Below are positions 1 through 9,533 of a DNA stretch of 64,000 nt, in pieces. The stretch comes from Puccinellia tenuiflora (lineage: Eukaryota > Streptophyta > Magnoliopsida > Poales > Poaceae), in NCBI GenBank assembly GCA_012064385.1, contig QRDG01000534.1, positions 1,384,086 to 1,448,085 on the forward strand. The letters are read 5' to 3'. A program made the position numbers and the translations under genes. How positions within the stretch are numbered: position 1 is the stretch's first letter; every line of letters begins with the position of its first letter. The notes beneath the pieces are model-generated. The model did no database searches, was not told the origin of the DNA, and saw nothing but the letters and a program-made list of their open reading frames with translations.

Positions 1-1
1 A

Positions 2-589
2 ATGGATAGTGTGACCAAACTATTCAATGAGTGGGAAATTCAGCTACTTGTGTCCCTCAGCTTCACACTGCAATTGTTCCTCTTCTTCACTGGTAGGCTT
101 CGACACCAAACCACAAGTGGAATCTTAAGGCTCTCCATTTGGGCAGCTTATTTGGAGGCAGACTTGGTAGCAGTTTATGCCCTTGGCTATCTCTCAAAAC
201 ATGAGGATATCACAGTTTAAAGGCACACACCAAGGGGAACACATGCATTAGCTTTTTCTTTTGGGCACCATTTCTCCTCATACATCTTGGTGGGCAGGAC
301 ACTATTACTGCTTTTTCCATGGAGGATAACAACCTATGGTTGAGGCATTTGTTGAATGTGGTTGTGCAAGTTGTCCTGGCTATATATGTTTTCTAGAAGT
401 CCATTGGAAGACACAGTGCTGATCTGCTAGTTTTAGGCATCTTTGTGTTCTCTGCTGGAGTTATAAAGTATGGAGAAAGAATATGGTCTCTCAAGTGTGG
501 AAGCCTTAAGGACCTTGAGAGCTCAACATGAGGTCGTTACAAGAACCGGTTGCCTCAAGAGATCAACGGCGATGGCTATGATCACATTG
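2..589 (+). pseudogene. DUF4220/DUF594-type gene, 5' part (broken)
   Basis: The opening 72 residues (MDSVTKLFNEWEIQLL...) and the downstream translation, with segments such as NNLWLRHLLNVVVQ and GVIKYGERIWSLKC, match the grass DUF4220 membrane-protein pattern of an N-terminal hydrophobic segment followed by the conserved HLGGQDTITAFSMEDN block. The function of this family is not established. Reading is broken by TAA at 218-220, a frameshift near 252-258, TAG at 394-396 where Trp is expected, and TGA at 529-531. The reading then runs into the copia insertion at 590 and resumes after 5761. An ATG lies at base 2, but the true start could be outside the window. Family recognition is by memory of the pattern. 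Confidence 0.75.
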
Positions 590-777
590 TGTAGAGGATG
601 AGAGTGGCTAACCTAGGAGCAGCAGCCACCACCGTGTATGTCTTGAGTCTCTCTTAGGGTTTCCTCATAGGCAGCTCCACTTATATACCCCTCTGGGTCA
701 CTTGAGTTAATGGGCCATATGGGCCAGAATAGCTAGACAGGCTGCAGCCAGGAACACAGCTCATATACAGTCCAACA
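590..777 (-). repeat. copia 3' LTR
   Basis: This 188-bp direct repeat of 5569-5756 has TG...CA ends. It is the 3' LTR because the coding region is on the minus strand. There are five substitutions relative to the partner and no indels. Confidence 0.95.
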
Positions 778-790
778 CTCCCCCTCAAGA
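778..790 (-). other. polypurine tract of copia element
   Basis: On the minus strand the bases abutting the 3' LTR read TCTTGAGGGGGAG, a typical plus-strand priming tract. Confidence 0.85.
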
Positions 791-3700
791 TGGGTGATAT
801 ATGTCGATCATTCCCATCTTGTCAGAAGCTCGATCACAATCTTTGGGAGCCAAACCTTTCGTCAGACAATCAGCAATTTGCTGCCCTGTGCTCACATGAT
901 CAATCTTGATAATTCCAACATCAAGCTTCTCTTTAATAAAGAATCTGTCAATTTCAATGTGCTTTGTCCTGTCATGCTGGACTGGATTATTTGCAATGCA
1001 GATCGCAGACTTGTTGTCACACCAAACATTCAGTTGTCCTTCTTTTAGGACCTTCAACTCACTTAGAAGATTTCTTACCCATAGCATCTCACTTAAACCT
1101 AGAGACAAGGATCTGTACTGAGCTTCTGCAGTTGATCTTGATACTACTGCTTGTTTCTTACTCCTCCATGCGATCAAATTTCCTCCAACAAAACACAGTA
1201 ACCAGAGGTTGATCTTCTATCATCCAAACAACTCGCCCAATCAGCATCACTGTAACCATCAATTGTTAGATGCCCATTTGCTTGAAACCATAATCCCTTC
1301 CCCGGAGTTCCTAATAAATATCTTAAAATTCGATGGACAGCGTCCATATGCCCACTTCTCGGTTCATGCATATATCTGCTCACTACGCCAACTGCATATG
1401 CAATATCTGGTCTTGTGTGACACAAGTACAGCAGCCTTCCCACCAGCCTTTGATATCTTTCCTTGTCCACTAATTCCCCAGATTGAGATGTTAATTTCTG
1501 GTTTTGATCAATGGGTGTTGGAGCTGTGCGACATTCCATCATTCCCATATCATTGAGAAGATCCAAGATATATTTCCGCTGCGATAGGACAATTCCTTTT
1601 TTGACCTTGCCACCTCTATTCCAAGAAAGTATCTAAGCTGTCCAAGATCTTTGACTTCAAAGGCTTTGCTCAAACAACTCTTCACCCTTGTTATCTCCAT
1701 TGCATCATCTCCTGTGATTATAATATCATCCACATAAACAGCTAGAATTGTGATCTTCTCGGTTGAATGTCTATAGAAAACAGTGTGGTCACCGTTACAC
1801 TGTCTATATCCCATCTCGCACACATCTCTTCTAAATCGATCAAACCAGGCTCTAGGTGATTGTTTTAACCCATAAAGCGCCTTCTTTAACCTACACACTT
1901 TTCCTTCAGTTTCAGCTGAAGCTAGGCCTGGAGGAATTTCCATGTAGACTTCTTCTTGTAGATCTCCATGAAGGAAAGCATTCTTTACATCTAGCTGGTG
2001 TAATGGCCATCCAAAGTTTGTTGCACATGAGAACAGGACCCTTACTATGTTCATCTTCGCCACAGGAGCAAAGGTTTCATCGTAGTCAATCCCATATGTT
2101 TGACTATATCCTCTAGCCACCAATCTTGCTTTATATCTTTCTATCTTCCCTTCAGGACTTTGCTTCACAGTATAGACCCATTTACAACTGACTGCATTCT
2201 TTCCTCTAGGAAGACTAGTGAGTTCCCAGGTCTTGTTCTTCCTTAGTGCATCCAATTCTTCTTTCATAGCAGCAAACCACTTCTGATCCTGCTTGGCTGC
2301 CTTCCAATCTCTTGGGATTGCAGCAGATTGGAGAGATGCAACAAATGCCTTGTATGAAGGAGACAGAGCTTCATATGATACGTAATTATCGATGTTGTGC
2401 ACCAAACCTGCTCTATCAGTTTGTGTCAACGTAGCAGCTCGTTTCCCTTTCCTTAAAGCAATAGGCAAATCCAGTGACGCCACTGTGGTGTCAACTGAAC
2501 TTTCATCTGTGCTCTCAGGCTCAACATTTTCCTCTAGCAAATCATTTTCAACAACCTGCAACTCCCCCTGTGGTTGTTGCTCCCCCTGTTGCTGTTGCTC
2601 CCCCTGTTATTGTTGCTCCCCCTGTGGTTCACTCCTTGGCCTCCGTGAGTACACACGTGTTGCATGTTCTTCATTTGGCTTTGACCAACTTTTTTCTTGT
2701 GGCACGTCTGGAACAACAAGAGGTATGGACCCAACATAAGAGGAAGTCGGTGTTGTTGTCCAGTAGAGCTGCTGGCACCATCACTGCTGCTGCTTACATT
2801 CTCCCCCTCTTGATCAGTTGGACTAGACAGCTGGTCAAGACCTTCAAATATCGTACTCAAATCTGTTTTTTCACCATAAAAAGGGTCAGATTCCCAGAAA
2901 GTAACATCAAGACTTACAAATGTGCGCCGCTCTGAAGGACTCCAACATTTGTATCAGCGTTGTCCAGCAGGATAGCCAATGAAGATGCACTTAACAACCC
3001 GAGGATCAAGCTTTGTCACTGAGGGCCTGTGATCACGAACAAAGCAAGTGCAGCCGAACACCTTGGGTGGAACCACAAACTTGTTCTCACCTAGCAACAA
3101 TTCACAAGGAGATTTCATATTTAGTATTCTTGATGGCATGCGATTAATAAGAAACGTAGCTGTCATTACTGCCTCACTCCAGAGTAAATTTGGGACATTC
3201 ATGGTGTACATCAAAGATTGAGCCACTTCTAGAATATGGCGATTCTTCCTCTCTGCCACTCCATTTTGAGGTGGAGTGTCTGGACATGATGTCTGATGTA
3301 GAATACCGTTATCAGATAGGAACCCTCCAAATCCTTTATTGATGTATTCTGTTCCATTATCGGATCTGAGCATCTGGACCTGCACCTTGAACTGGGTTTT
3401 AACATATGCATAAAATTTCTGGAAGCAAGATAACACTTCATCCTTATGCTTCATAAGGTACGTCCATGTCATTTGAGAATAACAATCAATGAATGTCACA
3501 AAATACTTCATCCCACTGATAGAAGCAATGGGGCATGTCCACACATCAGAATGCACAAGCATAAACGTGGATATATTTCTCAGCCCCTTACTCAAATAAG
3601 TGGTTCTTGTGTGTTTAGCATACTCACATGCTTCACACTTAAGGTTGTTCTTATCAACTTCACTCATTACATCTGGAAAGGCTTTACTCATTTTATCAAA

Positions 3701-4145
3701 AGCTACATGGCCATTCTACAATGATGAATCATGGCAAGTTTCTCCTTCCCCACCAGAGCTGCAACGAGGGCTGAACCTCCAAGCTTGCCTGGTTCATCAC
3801 GGTCCATGTACCAAAGGCCTCTACGCCTGGTTCCTGTGCCAATCTTCCTTCCACTCAGCCTCTCCTGTATAAAGAATACATATCTGTCAACGATTACCCG
3901 ACAGTCTATCTAATCAACCAGCGCACTCAGAGAGAGAAAATTCACAGGAAATGCAGGGACATGCAAGACAGATGATAGTTTAATATTTCGTGTACACTGA
4001 ACAATTCCTGTTCCTTCGATTTTCTGGGCTGTACCATCAGCAGTTTGAATTGTTTCTTGATGCATGGAAGGAAATTGCTTATATGACTCGAACTCCCCAA
4101 TGCAACCAGCAACATGTTTGGATGCCCCAAAGTCTAGTATCCAAT
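785..4145 (-). pseudogene. pol: copia pol (protease-integrase-RT-RNase H), interrupted
   Basis: Reading down the minus strand shows a protease signature around 4100-4145 (WILDFGASKHVAG), a GAG-pre-integrase/integrase core at 2954-3691 with HSDVW and the catalytic DNGTEY and NGVAERKNR blocks, reverse transcriptase at 1539-2561 with LDVKNAFLHGDL and the YVDDI catalytic box, and RNase H at 785-1177 ending with the tyrosine-poor tail NNPVQHDRTKHIEIDRFF. The linker at 2534-2860 is low-complexity (RGSNNN repeats). The segments lie in different frames. One break is a lost base in an A-run near 1590, and others fall between integrase and RT and between protease and integrase. The copy is therefore probably inactive. 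Confidence 0.9.
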
Positions 4146-4256
4146 CTGAATTTAATCTATGCGTAGCTAGAGAGGCACATTCAGTTTTACCTTCATCGGT
4201 GTAGACAAAGTGTGCAAACTATCCAAAACTGGTATCTGTTGCCTGATCCCCCTTCT

Positions 4257-5246
4257 TCATTCCATTCTAGCCTGTGATGGTCCTTCATCCATGACTGACA
4301 TGTTGGCTCTAGCACCCCCTTGATAATTAGAATACCCCGTATTCCTGCCTCTAGTTCCCCTGTAATTTCCGCGGCTATACCCCCTTCCTTGGCCACGTCT
4401 TGGAGCAGTGCAGTCGTAACTTAGGTGCCCTCTTATTCCGCAGGTGTGACAATCACGGTTTTCTGGCCTCTTAGATACATAGTAAGCTGGTTTAGAAACC
4501 ACCTCTCCTTTCTCAACCTGATTCATCCTAGTTTCTTCTTGGCCCATAGATGCAATGGCCTCTTCCAAAGTAGGCAGCTGAGGAAGATGCATTAGTGCAG
4601 CCCTCCTTCCCTGGAATGAACGATGCAGTCCCTTCAAGAATTTCAGCACCCGTCTGTCCTCAATCCACTTCTTCGCTGCTGCCACACATTCAGAATGAGA
4701 CAGCACCAAAGGGGCAAGATGATCAAGATCTGCCCATGCATGTTTCAGCTCTCCCACATATGTCATCAAAGTCTTGTCATCTTGTTTCAGATCATGTATA
4801 GTATCTTCAATCTGGGAAATTAGCATGACGTTTCCCTTGCCTGAGTACATCTTGGACAGAGCATCCCATACCTCCATTGATGTGGCAAGAGCTTCCACAG
4901 ATGCAGCAACAGCCGGTGTGAGGGAATTCAACAGCCAAGTGAGGATAAGCGAATCTGTAGCATTCCACTTCCTCCACTCCTGCCCAAGCTTGTCTTCAGG
5001 CTCGTTGACCGCCCCTAGCACGTACCCTTCTATTGATTTCGTCCTCAGAATCAACATCCCTCTCCTGGACCAACTGAGGTAATTTCCTACCCCTTCCAGC
5101 TTGATCTCGTTTGGCATGAGTTCAAGCTTATACTGCATCTCCCCACGTGGGTTTGACTGCCTACCTTCCTCGGAAGAAGCTTCATCCTCCTTCTTTGCAG
5201 CTAGCAGGTGAACTAGCTGCTCAAGCACCTTCGCCACGTCGCCCAT
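4257..5246 (-). CDS. gag: copia gag-like ORF
   Basis: This open frame of about 329 residues starts at the ATG at 5246; the frame extends two codons upstream only through a GTG. It contains a UBN2/retrotran_gag-type region (WSRRGMLILRTKSIEGYV, then TLMTYVGELKHAWADLDHL) and a C-terminal CCHC zinc knuckle CHTCGIRGHLSYDC. The end is basic, Gly/Arg-rich (RGQGRGYSRGNYRG) and would bind RNA. The family role is to form the virus-like particle and package element RNA. The frame closes before the protease, so this copy lacks a continuous gag-pol. Confidence 0.88.
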   Translation of the reverse strand: MGDVAKVLEQLVHLLAAKKEDEASSEEGRQSNPRGEMQYKLELMPNEIKLEGVGNYLSWSRRGMLILRTKSIEGYVLGAVNEPEDKLGQEWRKWNATDSLILTWLLNSLTPAVAASVEALATSMEVWDALSKMYSGKGNVMLISQIEDTIHDLKQDDKTLMTYVGELKHAWADLDHLAPLVLSHSECVAAAKKWIEDRRVLKFLKGLHRSFQGRRAALMHLPQLPTLEEAIASMGQEETRMNQVEKGEVVSKPAYYVSKRPENRDCHTCGIRGHLSYDCTAPRRGQGRGYSRGNYRGTRGRNTGYSNYQGGARANMSVMDEGPSQARME

Positions 5247-5314
5247 CTCCACTCACAGCAGCACAACCTCACCACAAGCAGCACTGCCTACAGCCTCCCT
5301 TTAGATCTGCTGGA

Positions 5315-5455
5315 TGTAATCTGAGTCCGAGGCATTTTTTTGTGCTCACGACTGTGTGTGAGTTTGAACGCCTTAGGGCTGTTCGGGTGTTTGTATGTGT
5401 TTTTCCCCCTTCTATAATGAAATAAGGCAGAGCTCCTGCCGTCCCCGTTCAAAAA
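5315..5455 (+). mobile_element. short non-LTR (LINE-like, 5'-truncated) insertion in the copia leader
   Basis: A 141-bp segment ends in an A-run and is flanked by a perfect 12-bp direct repeat AGATCTGCTGGA at 5303-5314 and 5456-5467. Its tail (ATAATGAAATAAGGCAGAGC, then TCCTGCC...CAAAAAA) resembles 3' ends of grass LINEs. A poly-A end with a long, variable TSD is the signature of target-primed reverse transcription. It sits between the primer site and gag, so it post-dates that copia copy or its parent. A SINE is the alternative. Confidence 0.8.
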
Positions 5456-5556
5456 AGATCTGCTGGAACCTGCAGCAGACCACACACCACCCCACACTTG
5501 CTCCTCAGATCAGCCACAGCAGGAGCCTCCTCATCTCCGCCCCGTTGTCGCCGGTG

Positions 5557-5568
5557 GCTCTGATACCA
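5557..5568 (-). other. primer-binding site of copia element
   Basis: The minus strand next to the 5' LTR reads TGGTATCAGAGC, complementary to the 3' end of initiator-methionine tRNA, as usual for plant copia elements. Confidence 0.9.
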
Positions 5569-5756
5569 TGTAGAGGATGAGAGTGGCTAACCTAGGAGCA
5601 GCAGCCACCACCGTGTATGTCTTGAGTCTCTCTTAGGGTTTCCTCATAGGTAGCTCCACTTATATACCCCTCTGGGTCACTTGAGTTAATGGGCCACATG
5701 GGCCAGAATAGCTAGACAGGATGCAGCCAGGAACACAGCCCATATACGGTCCAACA
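5569..5756 (-). repeat. copia 5' LTR
   Basis: This 188-bp LTR pairs with 590-777 and has TG...CA ends. It abuts the CATTG target duplication at 5757-5761. Confidence 0.95.
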
Positions 5757-5761
5757 CATTG

Positions 5762-6892
5762 TTTGTGAAGCTCTACATTCAATGCCAAAAGTCTATGAAA
5801 TATTTTCAGGGCGCAACTTATTTGCTTCTGTAGGGCGCCCCGTATACAAGACTCCAAGATGCCCAAGATGGTGAGTATTGCGCTTGGTGTGATGTACGAC
5901 GATCTATACACCAAGGCTCTTGTGCTCAGAGCAATGAGCGTCATCATACTTAGATGCATATCTCAGGTGTTTGTTGTTGTTGCTTTTGCGCTCTTCTACA
6001 CGGATGAGAAACAGAAATATAGCAAAGCTGACATTGCAATAACCTATTCACTATTTATGGGGGATTCTTAATTGAAATTTGTGCCGTGTTGGCTTGGATG
6101 ATGTCGCCATGGACATGGGCGTGGTTGAAGGTTCGAAAGTGTGATAGGCTCGCCAGATTGACGTGGTTTATTTTATCCAGTGATATTGGATGGCCAGAGA
6201 AGAAGCAATGGCGGCCAAATTCGGTGGGACAATACAGCTTGGTACGCTGGTTGACTGGGAGCAACCTGCAGCCAAGGACATTCACTCAGCGACTAATGGC
6301 CATGGTTAAAAGGTTATCTGCTGATTGGTTTGGTGTTAAAAGGAAAAAGATATTTTGGGTGAGCAAGATGTTAGACACTGAGAACGTGGATGTGGATACG
6401 ATGATGATGGAGTATGTTGTGAAGGAGATTATTCTCTTAGAAGCTGAAATGTCCACTGGATCACGACACAAGGAACCCCGAGAATGGCCAAACCTTGGCC
6501 GACTGTTTGAAGAAACCCAAGTTCTTATGGTTGGAGATTTTAATAGGGTTCTTGTGTGATTGCATTTTTTGAGTGAGGCACACTTGAGTAAATACTCTTC
6601 TCCTCCTCCTCCCTCTCCTCCTCCTTTGGACATGGAGGCAAGCACACCAGCAGCAGCAGCAGCAGAGGTACCTGATCTGGGTATGGTGGAGGTATGTCGG
6701 AAACTATCCAACTACATGATGTAACTCTTGGTTACCCACCCTTCCATGTTGCCGCTTGCTGCTAGTGCGGCTGCATCGCTAGAGAAAAACCAAGAACCTG
6801 AAGAAATTGATTTCCTCGATTTCCTGGATAAGAAGAGGATGCCCGAGCCAAGCAAGGAAGCGCTCGATGGAGAGAATACTTTATCGGTTTGA
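5762..6892 (+). pseudogene. DUF4220/DUF594-type gene, 3' part (broken)
   Basis: The reading continues directly from the 5' part across the copia insertion. It includes VCEALHSMPKVYEIFSGRN, a hydrophobic segment (VIILRCISQVFVVVAFALF), AWMMSPWTWAWLKV, and the DUF594-like end VCRKLSNYMM followed by LLVTHPSMLPLAA. Breaks are a frameshift near 6057, TGA at 6557-6559 and TAA at 6722-6724. The final frame closes at 6890-6892 and lacks the expected longer C-terminus. Stops on both sides of the insertion show that the gene is dead, but not whether it died before or after the insertion. Confidence 0.72.
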
Positions 6893-7834
6893 GTATGTTT
6901 ATAGACTAGAGCATTCCAGCCTTTAGGCCATGGATGGATAAGATAAGGTGCTTCAGATTTTATTTTATTTTGTTACAAATGGGGCCCAATATACTAGTGC
7001 ACATGCTGGAATATTGGGACCGATGAGCATCTATTGTTGCGTTTAATTTGGGACATTTTTTGAATCTTACAAATACAGTTAAACTGGGACGGAGGGAATA
7101 TGCAAGTTCATATATGGAACAAGAAAGTGAAAGTAATTTAAGCTTTGGCCTCTGTGGATCCTTAAAGATGAAGAGTCTTCATGCTCTGTTATAACGACAA
7201 ACAATAATATATTTCTCTTAGATGTATACAGATTTACCGTCTGCTAAACTCAAACTGAAAATATTCTGTTTTTGAAGCGTTTCAGTTACCTACCTTCCAA
7301 ATTCCAGGTTTCTCAAGGTTTAGGTTCCAATCAGTTGACATTGGCCCAATACTAAAAAAGGTGATCCTTCTTCATGAATAAGATATTATAGGGGGTATTA
7401 CAATCAAACTGAAATAGATGTTTCTAGATATTATGGTGTTAGTGTAATAAATGATAATCTAAATCTTTCTGACCAGTTTATAAAATAAAAAAATAGCGGG
7501 CATAGTCTACATGTTCTGATCTTGCAACAAACAATAATATGCTCCTTTTACGATGTATACAGATTTACCATAAACTCAAATTGAAAATATTCTATATCAT
7601 AGGCATATCTCTACCTTCGAAATCTCAAGTTTCTCGAGATTTTGATTCCAATCAAGTGACGGTGGCCCAGTTATCAAAAAACACGCGGCAAAACCGCGCC
7701 AAGGTTTCTAGTCCCAAGTATTAAGAGGTATCAATATATACGCTACAGATGTGGTACTTCACGGTACCTTCTTAAGCACCGTAAAATTTCTCTGCCAAGA
7801 ATGGTAAAAGAAAACGACTAGAACAATCCTGTAT
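6893..7834. repeat. non-coding spacer with an imperfect tandem duplication
   Basis: No gene is seen. A segment at about 7199-7365 (GATGTATACAGATTTACC, then AAACTCAAA, then CAATCA) recurs imperfectly at 7527-7690 with an offset near 328 bp. Confidence 0.6.
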
Positions 7835-8047
7835 GCCAAGTTGCAAGCAACAGGTAGACAACCAAAGCAAGAAAAGGATAAAGAAGAAATATATAAGTAA
7901 ATTGCCGGGTGAAGTGATCTAAAGAGAGTCATAATCAAAGGAATACCATACCTTTACAGAAAGAATCAAAGAGAACTACCGTGCATTGGAGGCCAAGTAA
8001 AGCATTGGAAGCTCTTTTTTTTTGCGATAAAAAGCATTGGAAGCTAT
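7835..8047 (+). repeat. upstream copy of a block also found 5' of the NLR gene
   Basis: The block containing GACAACCAAAGCAA, AAAGAGAG, CAAAGGAAT, GACAGAAAGAA-like and AAAGCATT recurs in the same order at 9112-9293, just upstream of the NLR start. The identity is imperfect, with small indels. It looks like a duplicated 5' flank of the NLR gene. Confidence 0.55.
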
Positions 8048-8149
8048 GCCATGCGGTAGAGGGTTTTTACTTGGGAGGTACCGAAGGTAACCCAGATTTT
8101 AGTTTAACATGTGGACAATAAAACACTCTAAATTATATCGTGTAAAGCG

Positions 8150-8228
8150 GTATACATAAGGACTGGGATAACGTGCGACATGTCATGCAAAAACACAGGT
8201 CGCGCGTTGTCCCAGTCCTTATGTATAC
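8150..8228. other. foldback with 30-bp arms
   Basis: The arms 8150-8179 and 8199-8228 are inverted repeats matching at 28 of 30 positions, and both mismatches are of the T/C type that leaves G-U pairs in RNA on one strand. The loop is 19 bp. The start is GTATACATAAGGACTGGG. It may be a MITE remnant or a small-RNA hairpin. Confidence 0.75.
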
Positions 8229-8775
8229 AAGAAGTTGTTATACAGGTCGCAAAAGAATTGTGTGACAAGTGTTCGGACAGTATAACAACTTATGTACTGT
8301 ACCTGGCAGCAACTCATGTAGAGTCAATATGCCAACTTATCTAGACATTATGTAGGTAAACCACATAAGGGTAAAAATTATTTTTGTAGCAACTTATATT
8401 CATAATTTATTAAGAGATTTACACATAAGTCGCTACATGCTTAATATATAAGTAGCTACTACACGTTCAATATAAGTTGCCAATATATAAAAGTATTCCA
8501 AAATATATGCATCATGGGTCTTGTTTTATAGATCTAATCATAAGAAAACGTAATGGTGCAAACGGAATTGAAAACGGACACTCTATGAGAAAATAATCGC
8601 ATTTTTTAGAGGGGAAACAAAGAAAAAAGAGTGCGGGCCACGGCAGCCCACCTTTCTCCTCCCGGGGCACAGCAGGCCGCGTGTGTCGCGCGCTCACGCA
8701 CTGGTGCGACCTGTCGTACAATAGATTTTTCCTATACATAACGGTGTGTTGGCCGTGCACACTCCTTGTGAGGTA

Positions 8776-8947
8776 CTCCCTCCGTTCCATAATATAAGAT
8801 GTTTTAGGACTTTTTCACATTCGTATTTGTACCACATGTATCTAGACATGTTTTAGTGTATGTGTTCACCCACTTTCCATTCTTTTAGTCCGAATCTAGA
8901 CAACATGTGAAACATCTAAAACATCTTATATTATGGAACGGAGGGAG
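8776..8947. mobile_element. Stowaway MITE
   Basis: A 172-bp element has long terminal inverted repeats starting CTCCCTCCGTTCC and ending GGAACGGAGGGAG, flanked by TA at 8774-8775 and 8948-8949. The length, TIR and TA target site are diagnostic of Stowaway (Tc1/mariner) MITEs in grasses. Confidence 0.95.
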
Positions 8948-9111
8948 TATATGAATTGATATCTACAATCTATCAAATATGTAATGGTTTGTTCTACTGC
9001 TCCTACAAGGAGCTGTAAAAATTAATTAAGGAGCTGTACCTTCTGGACTTGCTAGCTCCAGGCCGGGACTTGTCACGACCGGTAAAACGAAGACTAGACT
9101 GTTTTTGTAAG

Positions 9112-9293
9112 GTAATGTCGCAAGCAAAGCAAGATCTGCAGACAACCAAAGCAAAAAGATAACAATAAAGAAGTAAAGAGCCGCCTGGTGACTGTGCTCT
9201 AGCTAAAGAGAGAAGTAACCAAAGGAATGTCATTCCTTGACAGAAAGAAGAAAAAGAGAAGAAAGCAAAGTAAAGCATTTGGATCTTATGCCA
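9112..9293 (+). repeat. downstream copy of the NLR 5'-flank block
   Basis: This is the partner of 7835-8047. It lies about 240-420 bp before the NLR start codon, so it may hold promoter or 5' UTR sequence. No clear TATA box is seen. Confidence 0.5.
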
Positions 9294-9533
9294 TTATTGG
9301 TTTCCTCAAGGCTAGAGCAAGGTAAATATTCCTTAATTTTCTTGGCAACGACAAGCATGGCACAAAGCACGGAACTAACAGCTCAAGTAGCAGCGTGCTC
9401 ACCCCATGCATGCGTGCGCTAGCTAGCTTTGCTTATTACGGCGGCTGATCGATAAAAAAAAATTAAAGCTACTGATCGTCGCCGCCGACCAGCCAGCGAG
9501 CTTGTCGGCGGCTAGCAGCAGGGTTCGGTCGCC

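Larger units (their letters stand above)
590..5756 (-). mobile_element. Ty1-copia LTR retrotransposon, full length with both LTRs
   Basis: The element is bounded by two 188-bp LTRs (590-777 and 5569-5756) that read TGTTGG...CTACA on the minus strand, with a perfect 5-bp target duplication CATTG at 585-589 and 5757-5761. Minus-strand order is LTR, tRNA-iMet-type primer site, gag, protease, integrase, reverse transcriptase, RNase H, polypurine tract, LTR. Integrase before RT identifies copia. The LTRs differ at 5 of 188 positions (2.7%). At the often-used grass LTR rate of 1.3e-8 per site per year that is roughly one million years (inference). The coding region is interrupted, so the copy is probably not autonomous. 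It splits a DUF4220-type gene and itself carries a LINE-like insertion at 5315-5455. Confidence 0.96.
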
